Shown here: piece by piece, positions 41,263 to 53,100 of the stretch | How the letters are laid out: each line of letters starts with the position of its first letter | How positions within the stretch are numbered: the first letter of the stretch is position 1 | Assembly (NCBI GenBank): GCA_012845835.1 | Contig: JABAKD010000018.1 | Location: 8,223,759-8,287,758, forward strand | Length of the DNA stretch: 64,000 bases | Reading direction: 5' to 3' | Origin: Undaria pinnatifida | Taxonomy: Eukaryota; Sar; Phaeophyceae; Laminariales; Alariaceae | Notes under the pieces: model-generated | The model's database searches: none | What the model was told of the DNA's origin: nothing | The model's input: the letters and a program-made list of their open reading frames with translations, nothing else | Program-made: the position numbers and the translations under genes

Positions 41263-42540
41263 TCTGTGCGCGGAAACTGTAAAAAACCCTGTTTCTGAGG
41301 GGGACAAACTCTGACAGCTATGTGTGGAGGGAAAATGTACCCTTTTATCAAGTGAATCCTGTAAGTCGAATAACCGGTGAGGGGGGGGGGGGGGGGGGGG
41401 GGAGTTTTGAAGGACGTGGGGGCCTGGTTTTGATCAAAGTGAGCGGGGTTGGAGGGGGGGGGGGGGGGGGGAAGGGGGGGGGGGGCGGACGGGCGGGCAA
41501 TTTGTGCGTGTAAGCTATAAATCCTTTCAAGGGGATAAATCTGACGGTTTTGGGGAAAATAAATAAATAATATGCACCAGTTTATCATGGGGGGGGGGGG
41601 TCGGGGCAGGGGTGGGGCGTGTGGGGCAGCTCAATCTGTGCGTGGAAACTATACATTATTTTGAGGGGATAAATGTGACGGTTTTGGAAAGAACGCATTA
41701 GTTTATCATGTATATCCTGGGGTAAGTCATACAATCAGTGAGTAGAGAGAGGGCGGAGTGTTCGAGGGGTGAGGTTGGGATGGGTTGGGGGGGTTTTGGG
41801 AAGGTGGGGGGTGGGGGCGGGGGAGGGGGCGGGGGGGGGGAAGGGGGCGGGGGGGGGGGGAGGGGGCGGGGGGGGGGGGGGGGGGGGGAGGAAGGGTTTT
41901 AGGTGAGGGGTTTGTTATACGTGTGGTGCTAGGTCTAGGCGATGGTGCGGGTGGTGGGGAAGAAGGGGGCGTTCGGGGCGCGGGGGGGGGGGAACAGCGG
42001 CATGGATGGCTCTCGAAAGATAATGAGGTGATATCCAGTGCGTGAAGTGTTTATTAATCTGGCGGATTTCGATATTAGGTGGGGCGTTTGAGCAAGGGAG
42101 AGCGAGAAGGGGGGGGGGGGGGGGTTAAGAGGTTTAGGTCACAAATAATATTCAAATACACTTCGGCTGTGAGATCAAAGATATGTGGGGGCTTGTTATA
42201 CGCGTGGTGCTAGGTCTAGGCGATCGTGCGGGTGGTTGGAAAAGAGGGGGCGTTGGAGGTTTTTTTTTCACTCTGGCCGATTTCGATTGTGAGTGGGGCG
42301 TTTGGACAAACTAGGCGGAAGGGGGGGGGGGAGGGGGGCGGATCGGGAGACGGGGGGTGGGGGGGGGGGGAAGGGGGGGGGGTTTTATGAACAAGAGGGG
42401 TCAGGGGAGGGGGAGGGGAGGGGGAGGGGGCGGGGGGCGGGACATTTCAATATGTGCGCGGAAACTATAAATCCTCAAAGGGGACAAACCTGACGATTGA
42501 AGCAAGAAGACATCCCTTTATATCATCTGCCTGGTAATGT
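41263..42540 (+). repeat. tandem repeat with very long G runs
   Basis: Repeating block GTGCG(C/T)GGAAACTATAAA, GGGGATAAA(T/C)(C/G)TGACGGTTTTG and TTTATCATG separated by G runs of 10 to over 20, at about 41267, 41507, 41633 and 42452. Dense quadruplex-forming potential on the plus strand. The Gly-rich frames seen here are translated G runs. Confidence 0.88.
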
Positions 42541-42679
42541 TTACTGTTCTAGAAGGTTTGATGTTAGATGCAGCATGCAACCTAGTGTTTAAGTGTAGTA
42601 ACTAACGAGGTAAATCTTCATAATTTGTTGTGGTATGATACATACATGGATCGAAAGCTAGAATATTTTATACAATACA

Positions 42680-42735
42680 AGGCCTCCGCTTCGCGGGCGG
42701 CTGACGCCGCCCGCTACGCTCGCGCAAGGCAAGGA
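42680..42735. other. GC-rich hairpin
   Basis: CGGGCGGC TGAC GCCGCCCG forms a perfect 8-bp stem inside a longer GCTTCGCG...CGCTCGCGC pairing region. Confidence 0.6.
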
Positions 42736-43019
42736 AGAATGCAAGTAAAAACATAGCAGAAAGAAGAGGCCCATGATTTGATACGAACAGCGATTTGATA
42801 ATGGCAAGAGCTGCTTGTGCAGAGCAAATTGCCCTGTTGTGCTCAGCTGTGCTGTGTGCTTTTGTTACCGCTTTTACGTTCTGATCGGCAGTATGGGGGT
42901 AAATTGCGCGGTGGGGGGAAAAACAGGGGGCCGTGAAAGATCAAATACATGCAGAAGAAGAAAAAAGAGGAAAAGTAGTATTCCGTACACAACAACACGC
43001 ACTATACCCGGTACTGCTT

Positions 43020-43130
43020 TATGTTCGAAATAAAGCACACTGCGCAGCGACACAGCACCGCAGCGAAGGGCACGGCACCGCACCGCACGGCTCCGCACGG
43101 CGCTACGCTGCGCTGCTGGGCTATATATAG
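43020..43130 (+). repeat. GCACCGCA-type short repeats
   Basis: Repeating CACCGCACGGC-like units ending in CTATATATAG. Confidence 0.6.
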
Positions 43131-43344
43131 CCGGACTGATCCGAGCTGGGCGTGCATGTGATCCAACAGCGTGGTATCTGATGGTATGTACAAACCTGAT
43201 GTAGTAGTACCGGTATGTACTAATGGCGTTTGGTATTTCGAACGAAGCTGGAAAGCAAAGAAAAGATGGAAAGGTTCCGCAAGTAATATGGAAGTTGGAG
43301 CTCTGAGAGGCCAGGGATGGGCAATCCCTGAGAAAGACAAAATT

Positions 43345-43560
43345 AAGTTAGTCTATTTGTAGTTACCATTATTTTCTGACATCGCTAATTATAAGAAAGA
43401 GATACGTATTGCCAAATACAACAGGCGAGGTGATGTGGTCATGCACTGTTTGTCACCACCATCATACAGTTACCATTATTTTATGATATCGCTAATTATA
43501 CGAAAGAGATACGTATTGCCGAAAACAACATGCGAGGTGATGTATGTGGCCATGCACTGT
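43345..43560 (+). repeat. tandem pair, about 110 bp
   Basis: AGTTACCATTATTTTCTGAC, ATCGCTAATTATA, GAAAGAGATACGTATTGCC and GTCATGCACTGT repeat once with few changes. Confidence 0.88.
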
Positions 43561-43611
43561 CTCCGCCATTGAGCACTAGAGGGAGAAATGCGAATCGTCA
43601 GTTTTTAAGGA

Positions 43612-43705
43612 ACGCTTGGTATACATGCGCTCAATTACGTTACCTCGTTAGTCATACTTGGTATACACGCGCTCAAATACGTTACCTCGTTAGTCATACT
43701 TCGCT
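43612..43705 (+). repeat. tandem pair, 46 bp
   Basis: CTTGGTATACA(T/C)GCGCTCAA followed by TACGTTACCTCGTTAGTCAT, twice in a row. Confidence 0.9.
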
Positions 43706-44574
43706 TGGCATAGGTTGGGAGGCGATCAATATATACCAGGTATCACGCGCAGCTTTCGAAGATAGCAGTATTCATTGTTAATAGATACAAGGGCTCCGCA
43801 TAGGTAGGGCAGAGCAGCACTTCGAATTTTTCGATTCAATACTTGGTAGAGTGAAAAAAGTCACCACACACAATCATAGTCTGTGCGTACAGTATGTAAG
43901 GTAATGCCAAGAGTTCGATATTGACTAAGGATCATAACAATGTACTACTATTAATAACTACCGTTTTTGAAGTGAATCCGATCCCGAGCTTCATTCATCA
44001 GATTTCGATCGGATAAATCCGAGCACACGCCGACTGACTCTTTAGTCTGGCGACGAAACGTGTCGAGTGCGTTTCTTATGATATTTTAACGCAATCAAGC
44101 ATCCGGGGCCAGTAAGGTGACTGACCATGTCCGCTGCGTGTTCTCTTCGTAGCCACTGCGAGGCGCGCACTGAGCCAGCTTCTGAAATATACAATGCATG
44201 ATGTTATATAATAGCATAATCTTGATCCGAGCCTCCCAGATCGACTGTCTGCGTTTTCTGATCGTGGAGAGACGTGCTGACGTTCCAGGCGCGAAACACG
44301 GTGGTATGGCTGCTTTTGTCTTTCAACTCCTCGAACGCTTTTGCAATGCTGCTGCTTGTTGCTAGCTGTGTAGATCGCCCACTTCTTGTAGTTACAGTAC
44401 GCGACTGCAGCGGTTACGATTTTGACAGCTAAGAATTTCAGATTGGAGTTTTGTAGACGAAAATAAAAGCAAGTCATTTTTGTCTGATCGCTCATTGGCT
44501 AGAATTCACACACAAAGTAGGCGTCACCCGGGCATGATGGGGTCACATGCCGGGATCGGAATTCATCTACATAT
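43706..44574. other. no gene seen
   Basis: The 139-codon minus frame at 44076-44495 has no motif, repeat match or splice support. Confidence 0.4.
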
Positions 44575-45690
44575 ATACAACTCCGACAACCCGGGGACGA
44601 ACGCGGATGTCATCCGGGTTGATACCTCCCCACACGGTGTGGAAATCCCAACGCCACCGGCGAATTTTCTGATTGGCCATGGTTCGTATGTTGAGCCAGC
44701 TCCACCTCGGGAGGATATAGGGTCCCATCCCCGGTCCAGAGGTCGTTCCACATGTCTAACACTTCCATCAACTGGGGAAGCAAACCGAGCTTTCTCGAGT
44801 CGACACCACTCTGCACGGTGAGAAAACCCCAATCCCGTTGGCTAATCGCTGATTGGTTCGAGCTCTACAGCGGCGCCGTCCTAGGCGGGTAGAGGCCCAT
44901 CAATGGCGGGCATTTCCGTCGCACACGGGGAAGATAGGGTCCCATCCCCGATTCATGAATCCCCCGAATCTTGACAGTTCCAAAAACGCGGGAACAATAA
45001 CGATGACCTCCCGTGTAGACACCACTCCGCACGACGTGGACCCCAACCATATTCGCATACCGCTGATTGGCTGGGGCTCGGACATAAGGGCAACGCCACC
45101 ATGGGAGGATGTAGAGTCCTGTGCCCGTTTTAGAAATCCTGACAAACCGGGGACGTTAACCGATTTTTCCCGCGGGTCGGCACAGCCCCGCACGATGGTG
45201 CGACAATATTCTATTATTCACATTGGCTTATCGTTGAGTGGCTGTGCAGCTCGTAGAGCCAGGGACACCCGGGGAGAAGATAGACCAGCAAACGGGCGGG
45301 GGGCGTTCAGACGCACCCGATGGGGATAGGGCTCCACCGCCGTTCCAGAAATCCTTTCATACCCCATCAACTTCAACAAACCGGGGCCGAAAACCGACTT
45401 CTCCCGGGTCGACACCCCTCCGCACGGTGTGGAAGCCTTAGCTAGCTGAGGTTTGTATACAACGCCAGCACCACAGAACAGGTCCAACCCCGGTCCAGAA
45501 ATCCTTTAAGGTAGAAAAAAATGGGGCAACTCGCGCTACTGCTGAATTTTTATTCGTATACCCCAACCCCGCGGTACGCGGACATTTCATTTGACCCCCT
45601 GCCTCGATACCACCCCGCACAGTGTAACCCAACCTTCGATTCATCGGCTCGGCCGGGGTTCGTGGATAGAGGAAACCACCACTGACTAAG
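44575..45690 (+). repeat. degenerate satellite, about 6 units of ~200 bp
   Basis: The marker (A/C)CACCCCGCACGGTGTGGAA and its variants occur near 44624, 44802, 45020, 45180, 45408 and 45604. Each is preceded by a CCGGG(G/T)-rich block and followed by CTGATTGG or similar and a GGGTCC(C/A)(A/G)TCCCCGGTCCAGA block. Frames on both strands are byproducts. Confidence 0.78.
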
Positions 45691-45854
45691 AAGTTCAGCA
45701 AGTTCAATGACTATCATCTCATACTGGCCTGTGATTAGAGAAGAAGTTGTGCATGGACCAATTGCATATTATACAGAAGTCGGTCCAGATCGAGTCGATC
45801 GGTGCAACTTGCTTGGGTATCGTACTAATACAGCAGCAGTAATACACTTCACTA

Positions 45855-45990
45855 ATTTTCTTTTTCCCATCCTATTTATTGTGATGCTCGCATTACTCTC
45901 GCCCTCCCAGTAGTATAACTCAGATCCGGGGTCATATAGCGGGCTCCCCTCCCCCCTCCCCACTACGGTAAATGCCATAATTTTCAGCGC
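45855..45990 (-). repeat. interspersed repeat H, inverted copy
   Basis: CTCGCCCTCCCAGTAGTATA, GGGCTCCCCTCCCCC and CACTACGGTAAATGC are the reverse of the family 3' half. Confidence 0.72.
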
Positions 45991-46144
45991 GAGAAGAATT
46001 CAGCATTTTCTTCCCTCGACGATTCGCGTCGAATTTTACCTACCCACGCTGCTAGGCGATTTCAGCAGTTAGATTATCCTGTTTTCTTTTTCAATTCTGC
46101 AAATATATAAATCCAACAAAGCTCTCAACGCGGTGGTTGTTTAA

Positions 46145-46198
46145 CTCAAGGCCCAACGCTAGTATTAATAGTGCAACCCCACTAGACCACCGGGGCGA
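46145..46198 (-). repeat. second tRNA-like SINE head, inverted
   Basis: Minus strand reads CGCCCCGGTGGTCTAGTGGG, an A-box-like head different from the main SINE, then TTGGGCCTTGAGTTAA. It abuts SINE copy 4 head to head. Confidence 0.55.
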
Positions 46199-46218
46199 CC
46201 GGCTCTATATCACTCACT

Positions 46219-46516
46219 GCCCCGGCGGCGTATCAGCTTATCCTCGAGCCTGGTATAGGTCCAATTCGTGAGTTCAAATCTCCCCGAGTGCGTACTCGTA
46301 TAAATTTTCGTGGAACTTTTCTTGTGCACTAATTCACTTGCGGGAAGCGCGAGAGCGTGAGTTAGCAACACTCGATGAAAGATCGACGATCAGTGGGTGT
46401 TGAACCCTATGCGCGAAAAAAATGAAGGCAATAACCGGGGGGGGGAAGGGACGACACCTGTGATCACCGCTTGTATATCCAGAAGCTGAAAAGTAGAAGT
46501 GTGCCAAAAAAAAAAA
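46219..46516 (+). mobile_element. tRNA-derived SINE, copy 4
   Basis: GCCCCGGCGGCGTATCAGC head, GAGTTCAAATC as altered B box, normal body, A tail of about 12. Confidence 0.87.
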
Positions 46517-46890
46517 CACTAGAAGAAATGATCAATCAGCAATCAGCAGCAAGAAGCACGTCAAACACGCAACGACGCAAACTTATTTGTCAGTTACGTA
46601 CCAACACGACCGCTTGTACTTGACCGGCAAACGATCACAGCAACGGAATCAGGGACCACAGCAACAACAAAGCACACCACCTGCATTTCTCCAAAGAGCT
46701 TTCTCGGGGAGAAAAAACACCAAACGATGCGATACCGGGACGAATGCATGCCACTCACTGGTTTCTTCCGTGGATACTGTCTACTTACTACGACCTTCGC
46801 GTGGCGCAGCTTAACAACAGGAGGAAAGACTATTTTTTCCCCTTGTTTTTTGTGTCAAAAATGTATTCCCTGTTTTTTGGTACACCCTCC
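46517..46890. other. no gene seen
   Basis: Region between the SINE and the TRIM element, without recognised features. Confidence 0.45.
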
Positions 46891-46974
46891 TGTTATAAGG
46901 CTTAGATTGGGTAAGCTGTCGGTTAACCTTTTGCAAGTGGTCAAACGGACTAATACCCCACGAATACCTTAACA
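46891..46974 (+). repeat. TRIM 5' LTR
   Basis: 84 bp, TG...CA. Confidence 0.75.
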
Positions 46975-47178
46975 AATGGCGTCGTCGACAGACCATGGGT
47001 TTTTGGGTCGTGGGTTCGATCCCCACCATCCACAATAATAAACTTTTCAGATTTTCCCCATGTCGAACTTGAAAAATGCTCTCCCTGGTATCCCCAGGAA
47101 ATGAAACGGCTTGGATATTGACAGAGGTCCGCCGTGTATCCGGCCGACCTGCTATCCCGCCGTTTCAGGGGAGAATAG

Positions 47179-47261
47179 TGTTATAAGGCTTAGTTTGGGT
47201 AAGCTATCGGTTAACCTTTTGCAAGTGGTCAAACGGACTAATACCCCGCTATACCTTAACA
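47179..47261 (+). repeat. TRIM 3' LTR
   Basis: 83 bp, preceded by the polypurine tract. Confidence 0.75.
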
Positions 47262-47808
47262 TGCCCCCCATGCCATAAAATATGTCACAGACAAAAAGCA
47301 TGCTGTGTGTTAGAGCATCGCCGTGTGTGCTCTTACTCGTACGTACCTATATTACTTGCACGACAGTACAAACCATGTCGGTTTGCCTGAACTTGTATAA
47401 TACCACCCTCGAGGCCCCGGGGACGCAGCCACTCGCAATGCTGCAACTAACTGTGTGGCTTTTTCTGGGGCAGTAATCGTAATCATTACTACCTCCTCCT
47501 CGTTTTAGTCGTGCGTTCACTTACCAGATCTATACGTATCCATGTATGTACGTGTACCTACCGAAATTCAATAAATAAATGCACTACTATGATACCTACC
47601 GCAGTACCATGGCGATTTTTTTTACAGTAAATATTGTTATTTGTTTTGGGGCAAAATATACCGCCAATTTGGAAATATTGTCTTGTCAAGTTTTTTATCA
47701 ACAACTCTCCATACATCAAGATCCGAAGAATAACTGGAGAGTACCGTTCAAAATACCTCGAAGTACAAAACTTTGCGCGCTTCTCGCTTGTCTCGCTCAG
47801 CATTAATC
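47262..47808. other. no gene seen
   Basis: Left flank of the copia element. The last bases before the LTR read TTAATC. Confidence 0.45.
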
Positions 47809-48241
47809 TGTTCGATATAGCTTGCCTTAACGAACAAAGTAGGAACAACGATGGTCACGGAGGATCGTCCGACGGGGTATTGTGGGATTACCCGACGGTG
47901 TATTGCGAAATATTATAACATAGGAAGGACACGTAGAATAGCCCTGGAGGTCCTTGTAGACTGTTCCTGGAACCAATCTAGGTACACGTGGAAAAATGAG
48001 GACGGAGTTTCTGCAGTATTTGGGAATTTGGAGGCTTTGAGAATATTGCCTGGCGTGGAGCGAGATGGCTTTGCCCACTCGCCTCACTCATCTCTTTCCC
48101 TCTTATCAGCATCGGGGACCAACTAATAAAAACATCTATATACCATCTTCTTCGCACTGTGTGTTGCAGTGAAGCTCGCGGCCTGAGACTGGGCTGCTGG
48201 GAGCACATTATTATTCTTCGCATAACCGATTTAATCCAACA
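47809..48241 (+). repeat. copia 5' LTR
   Basis: 433 bp, TGTTCGATATAGC...TTTAATCCAACA. Confidence 0.95.
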
Positions 48242-48274
48242 CGTTAACGTGAGTTCAATGTTTGAATCGGAACA

Positions 48275-49948
48275 ATGCCTGGAAGTGAGCATGATCAAGA
48301 GGAGGCCGGCTCACAAGAAGAAGTGATGGTTTTGCTGAGATCATTGGTATTCCGACAAGATCGACTGGAAGAGCGGATGGCCAGCGACCGGGACCGTGGA
48401 GAGGCCCAGTCCAACCCTGGCAGGGCACGCCAAGATGGAGTCATAACCGGTGGGAACTTTCCAGGCCCTGGTGGTGTACACGTAGACGAGAATAGACATG
48501 ACGAATTCGTTGAGAGTTCAGGTGTAAATGTAGGCCCTCGCGAATTTAGTAGCATAAAGCAGGCAGTCCCCAAATTCAGTGGCGAGACTGAGGAACTCCC
48601 TGTATGGAGTAAGCGGTTTGAAGCGTTCGTATCAATGAGTGGGTGTTCGGGTTCTATGCTTACAGACATAGAGGTAGCTGTAGGTGACACAACCAAAGAC
48701 ACGCAATACTTTATTTCGCAAGGTTTGAGCCGTCCACACATCAAGAATGCGCGGGTTGCATGGATATGTCTGACTGAAAGCATGACTGATACTGGCCTAT
48801 TAGACAGAGTGTTTGCCAGGCAAACGCCAAGCGGTGCTTGGAGAATGCTTCGGGGTTGGTTTCTTCCTAAATCAGTTGCTACACAGGTCAAATGGTCGGA
48901 CGCGTTTGATGCAGTACAAATGGAGAAGGGTGAGGAGCCCATGAAATTCTTCAGTCGTGTAGACAAGATTGTTGGTGCTCTTGCTTCGCTTGGTGTGCCG
49001 AAATCAGAAGGAGATGTAAACCGCAAGCTGGTACGAGTACTTACAGCTGACTACGAGATTGAACAACGCACGCTCTTGTACCGAGATGCAATCACCCGAG
49101 CAGAGATAGAGAACATCGTCAGACAGAGGCACCTGAGACTTCCCGTGTCAAAGGGAAAGAACGTGGGTCAGGCACTGTTTTCGAATGGTGCTGCCCGAGG
49201 TGGCCGCGGAGGTGGGCGTGGAGGTAGCCGTGGAGGTGGTCGCGGATCCAACCGTAACAATGTTAGGTCGCGAAACAAGGGATCCGTGAATGCTGATGCT
49301 AGCCAGGGTAACGAAGGTAGCAGCAGCCCCCCCACCCCCAAGCAGACCATCCCCCAATCAGAGTATGATAAGGTGAAGGGTAAGTGTGTCCGTTGCTTGG
49401 AACCCGGGCACATGTGGTACCAGTGCAAGGCTCGTGTCACCCCGGCTACGAAGAGGACGTCTGGCGAAGGTGCACAGGGACAGAACAACAGCGGTGAGAC
49501 TGTGTGCTGTCTTGCGAATTATATGTTTAGCCGCAGTGATGGCTCGTGTGCTGAGGAAGGTAGTGAGAGCATAACGGAGAGCTTAGCTGAAAAATGGATA
49601 GCAGACAGTGGTGCTTCATTTCACATGACTCATTCAGCTGACCTGTTGAGTGACGTACGACTGTGCGACGACAAGGTTAGGATCGGTGACAACCACCTGA
49701 TCGACGTCGTGGGGTATGGCACGCTGACTGTAGTCTTCCCCGGAGATCTAACTGTTAAACTGTTAGATGTGGCTTATATGCCGGACTTGGCGTTCAATTT
49801 GTTTTCGCTAATGGCCACGCATAAGCAAGGAGTAGGATTGATGACCGAGGATGAGGGCTTGTGCATTTCTCTTTTCGATGGGCAGTTGAGATTTGAGGGT
49901 GATGGATCTAGTTACTCCAATTTCGCTTGCAGGATAAAGCCAGACTAA
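48275..49948 (+). CDS. gag-pro: copia Gag-protease (ORF1)
   Basis: 557 codons. Gag builds the retroelement particle and binds RNA. The protease cleaves the polyprotein. The N-terminal 290 residues are the helical Gag body. An RGG-rich RNA-binding patch lies near residues 308-325, a CCHC zinc knuckle at C371, C374, H379 and C384, and the aspartic protease active site D444-S445-G446 (WIADSGASFHMT). The frame ends at TAA 49946-49948, soon after the protease domain, instead of continuing into integrase as in most copia elements. Confidence 0.95.
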   Translation: MPGSEHDQEEAGSQEEVMVLLRSLVFRQDRLEERMASDRDRGEAQSNPGRARQDGVITGGNFPGPGGVHVDENRHDEFVESSGVNVGPREFSSIKQAVPKFSGETEELPVWSKRFEAFVSMSGCSGSMLTDIEVAVGDTTKDTQYFISQGLSRPHIKNARVAWICLTESMTDTGLLDRVFARQTPSGAWRMLRGWFLPKSVATQVKWSDAFDAVQMEKGEEPMKFFSRVDKIVGALASLGVPKSEGDVNRKLVRVLTADYEIEQRTLLYRDAITRAEIENIVRQRHLRLPVSKGKNVGQALFSNGAARGGRGGGRGGSRGGGRGSNRNNVRSRNKGSVNADASQGNEGSSSPPTPKQTIPQSEYDKVKGKCVRCLEPGHMWYQCKARVTPATKRTSGEGAQGQNNSGETVCCLANYMFSRSDGSCAEEGSESITESLAEKWIADSGASFHMTHSADLLSDVRLCDDKVRIGDNHLIDVVGYGTLTVVFPGDLTVKLLDVAYMPDLAFNLFSLMATHKQGVGLMTEDEGLCISLFDGQLRFEGDGSSYSNFACRIKPD

Positions 49949-50128
49949 AGGCTATGTGCCGGACTTGGCGTTCAATTTGTTTTCGCTAATAGCCGCGCAT
50001 AAGCAAGGAGTAGGATTGATGACCGAGGATGAGGGCTTGTGCATTTCTCTTTTCGATGGGCAGTTGAGATTCGAGGGTGATGGATCTAGTTACTCCAATT
50101 TCGCTTGCAGGATAAAGCCAGACTAAAG
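49773..50128 (+). repeat. 178-bp tandem duplication inside copia
   Basis: 49773-49950 and 49951-50128 are almost identical and cover the end of ORF1, including its stop. 178 is not a multiple of three, so the second copy is out of frame with the first. Confidence 0.93.
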
Positions 50129-53100
50129 GCTATGTGCCGTTTCCCCTATTGACCCCCGACCCCGCTGAGAACCGTGTGGAGACTGGTTGCGATTTTCCCC
50201 TGGCGTTTCCCGTGCTTGCCCCCGGTAGCGCTGCTTCTGCTGAGACTGCTGTAGATATCAACATCTTCCACTGCGTGCATGGCCACTCTAACGAACTACT
50301 GCTGAGAGAGACCGCAAAGGCACTTGGTGTAGAACTGTTAGGGACGCTAAGACCCTGTACTGGCTGTTCTATGGCGAAAGGTTACCGCAAACCAATCCCC
50401 AGCAGCACTAAGTCGCGCGCGCCAGAGAAGTTGGGACGGGTCTTTGTTGATCTAAGTGGCCCTAAGAGAACCCCTTCACTGTTGGGTAAGAGGTATGTCA
50501 TGTTAGTGAAGGATGACTTCTCTCGCTACGCGTGGGTATATTTTCTGAAGCACAAGTCGGACGCAGCAGACGCGTTTAGGAAATTTTTGGCTGATGTGCG
50601 CGCCGACGGTGTCCCCTCGAAGGTTGAGATTGTAAGGTCTGATAACGGTGGGGAATTCTTTGGTGGGGAGTTTGGAGAGGTGTCCAAACAGTTTTGCATC
50701 AAGCAGGAATTCACCAACGCGGACAGCCCAAAGCAGAACGGTGTTGTCGACAGAGCGCTAGGCATCATTCGAAATGCAGCGCTTGCTGCGTGCATCCAAG
50801 CTCCTACCATTTTCCCGCTCGTTCAACTACCGCCGATCGAATTCCTGTGGGCGGAAGCGGTGCACTGGTCTTGTGACGCCTTGAACCACACCGCAACCAC
50901 TGCCAACCCCGGCAACAAGTCTCCGCATGAAATGTGGCACGGAGCTGCCGCACCTGCCTCGCAAAACCCGTTCCTTCGCCCAGCGTACTGTCGCTGGATC
51001 CGCCCGTCTAAGTCATCACCCCGGGCCGAGAGCTTCTTTTACCTCGGACCGGGCATCGATCACCCAAGTGACTCTTTGCGGATGCTCACGCGGGGGAACA
51101 GGGTGAAGGAGACTCGAGATGTGACCTGGGAGGCAACGCTTGATGAGGGAGCGGTACTATCCCAGCTGTCGGAGGTACCGGAACAGGGAGGGGCGCTGGA
51201 GCTAGAAGATGCGCCAGAGCTGGGAGGGACGGAGGACTTTGGCTCCGCCCCGACGACTCCACTGCCGGTTTTGGGGAGGGGAATTCCTCACCAACTCCGT
51301 GCAGTGTCCCCAATGACCCAAGCGGTGTCTCCGATACCGCAAGCTGGTGACGAGTTTCGCGCCGAAGATGTGGAGCCGACCGATACATCAGCGGTCAGCA
51401 GCGAATTATCTGACAGCGACTCTTCGTCTCAGGATGGAAGCGACGCGTCAGCCTCTGAGGATGAAGCTCCGACCCCCATGGCGGTCCGGACTGCTGCACG
51501 CCAACTTGGAGCACACATGTCAGGACCGGGCGATGGTGAAGAGATTCGGGAGGGACGCACGAGAGCGCAGACCAGGGTGCTCAATCGTGAAGCGGCAGCA
51601 GGATTGATTAGTGCGATCGGGCCCTGTGAAGGAGGCCGTGTGTTCCAGGCGCTACTGGCGGTGAATGAAGCAGAGTGTGAGAAGACGAAGTCGCCGTATT
51701 GCCTTGTCAAAGAGGCGGAACCGGAATCAACGTCATACACCGCAGCTCGTATGTCAAAGCATTCAGACGTTTGGATGAACGCGATGAGATCGGAGTTTGA
51801 TGGACTCGAAGCTGCTGGAACGTTTGTGGAGGTTTCTGAAATTCCCGCGAGTAGCAATATCGTAGAGTCAAAGTGGCTCTTGAAGTGGAAGAGCGATGCG
51901 CACGGCATGATTGATAGAGCTAAGGCACGGTTGGTAGCTAAGGGCTATAGCCAGGTAGAGGGAGACGACTACTTCGAGACTTTTGCCCCCACTGCCTCGA
52001 CTACGTCTAACAGACTCATTGCAGCAATGGCGTGCAAGCTTGATTGGGACCTGAGACACTTGGACGTTGACCAGGCCTTTATTCAGGCAGAGTTGGATAC
52101 CGAGAGTTTCTTGAGACTTCCTCGCGGTTGTGGCGAGATGTCGGGTAAGGTAGTCCTCCTCAACAAATCCCTTTACGGGCTGAAGCAGAGTGGCCGCTCA
52201 TGGTACAAGCTACTGTCGTCAACCTTTGTAGAGTGTGGGTTTGAGCAGTGCTTGGTAGACCCGTGCGTGTTTCGGCTAATGTTGAATGACGCGGTTGTGG
52301 CGATGCTGGTGGTCCACGTGGACGACATCGAGATCCCAGCGACCAAGGAGGTGACGGATTCGGTAGTAGCTGATCTCAATAAGAGATTTCCTACAAAACA
52401 TCTGGGCGAGGTTACGTGGTACATGGGTAGCGAGTACAGGAGGGATCGTGAGAGGGGAACCCTGGAGATTTCGCAGACTCAGTCCATCCGAAACGTTGTC
52501 GACCGTTTCGGTATCACTAAGACCAGCCCCATCCCCGCTTCACCGTCGTTGGACCTCAGGTACGTGAGTGATGAGGAACCTGTGGTGGACGCGAATTTCC
52601 GTGAAGTTGTGGGGAGTTTGATGTGGATTGCAAACCAGACGAGACCTGACATCTCCAACGCAGTGCGAGCGATTGCGCGGTTCTCGCACGATCCGAAGGA
52701 AGTACACGTGAAGGCTGCTAGGAAGGTCCTCGAGTACTTGAGCGCTACAGCCCACTTGGGCTTGACTTTCAGGAAAGAGAGTATGTTGGGGGATGTACAG
52801 TTACTGTTGGAATACGACCTAGAGACGTACGTAGACGCAGACTACGCCCATAAGGCCGTGGGCAGGCGTTCGGTATCTGGTGTAGCTGTTTGCTGCGGAG
52901 GAACGCTCGTATCCTGGTTTTCTAGGATGCAGAAATGCGTTACGCTCTCCACCACTGAGGCCAAGTACGTAGCGATGGCCGACAAGGTGAAGGAGGCCCT
53001 GTACGTGCGAGGAGTCTTGGTTTTCTTGATGCCTAGTCTTGGATCGCCGAGCGTTGGAGTGTTTGAAGACAACAAAGGGGCGATTGAATTGGCCAAAAAC

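Larger units (their letters stand above)
46891..47261 (+). mobile_element. TRIM mini-retrotransposon
   Basis: Two direct repeats, 46891-46974 and 47179-47261, both starting TGTTATAAGG and ending CCTTAACA, as LTRs do (TG...CA with short inverted ends), about 93% alike. A purine tract CAGGGGAGAA precedes the second LTR. The inner 204 bp has no coding frame. It contains a tRNA-like T arm GTGGGTTCGATCCCCAC at 47013. Total length of 371 bp fits TRIM elements. No clear target-site duplication is visible. Confidence 0.78.

Noticed and set aside
48295-49026. 243-codon minus frame across copia gag
   Set aside because: Antisense shadow of the gag frame.
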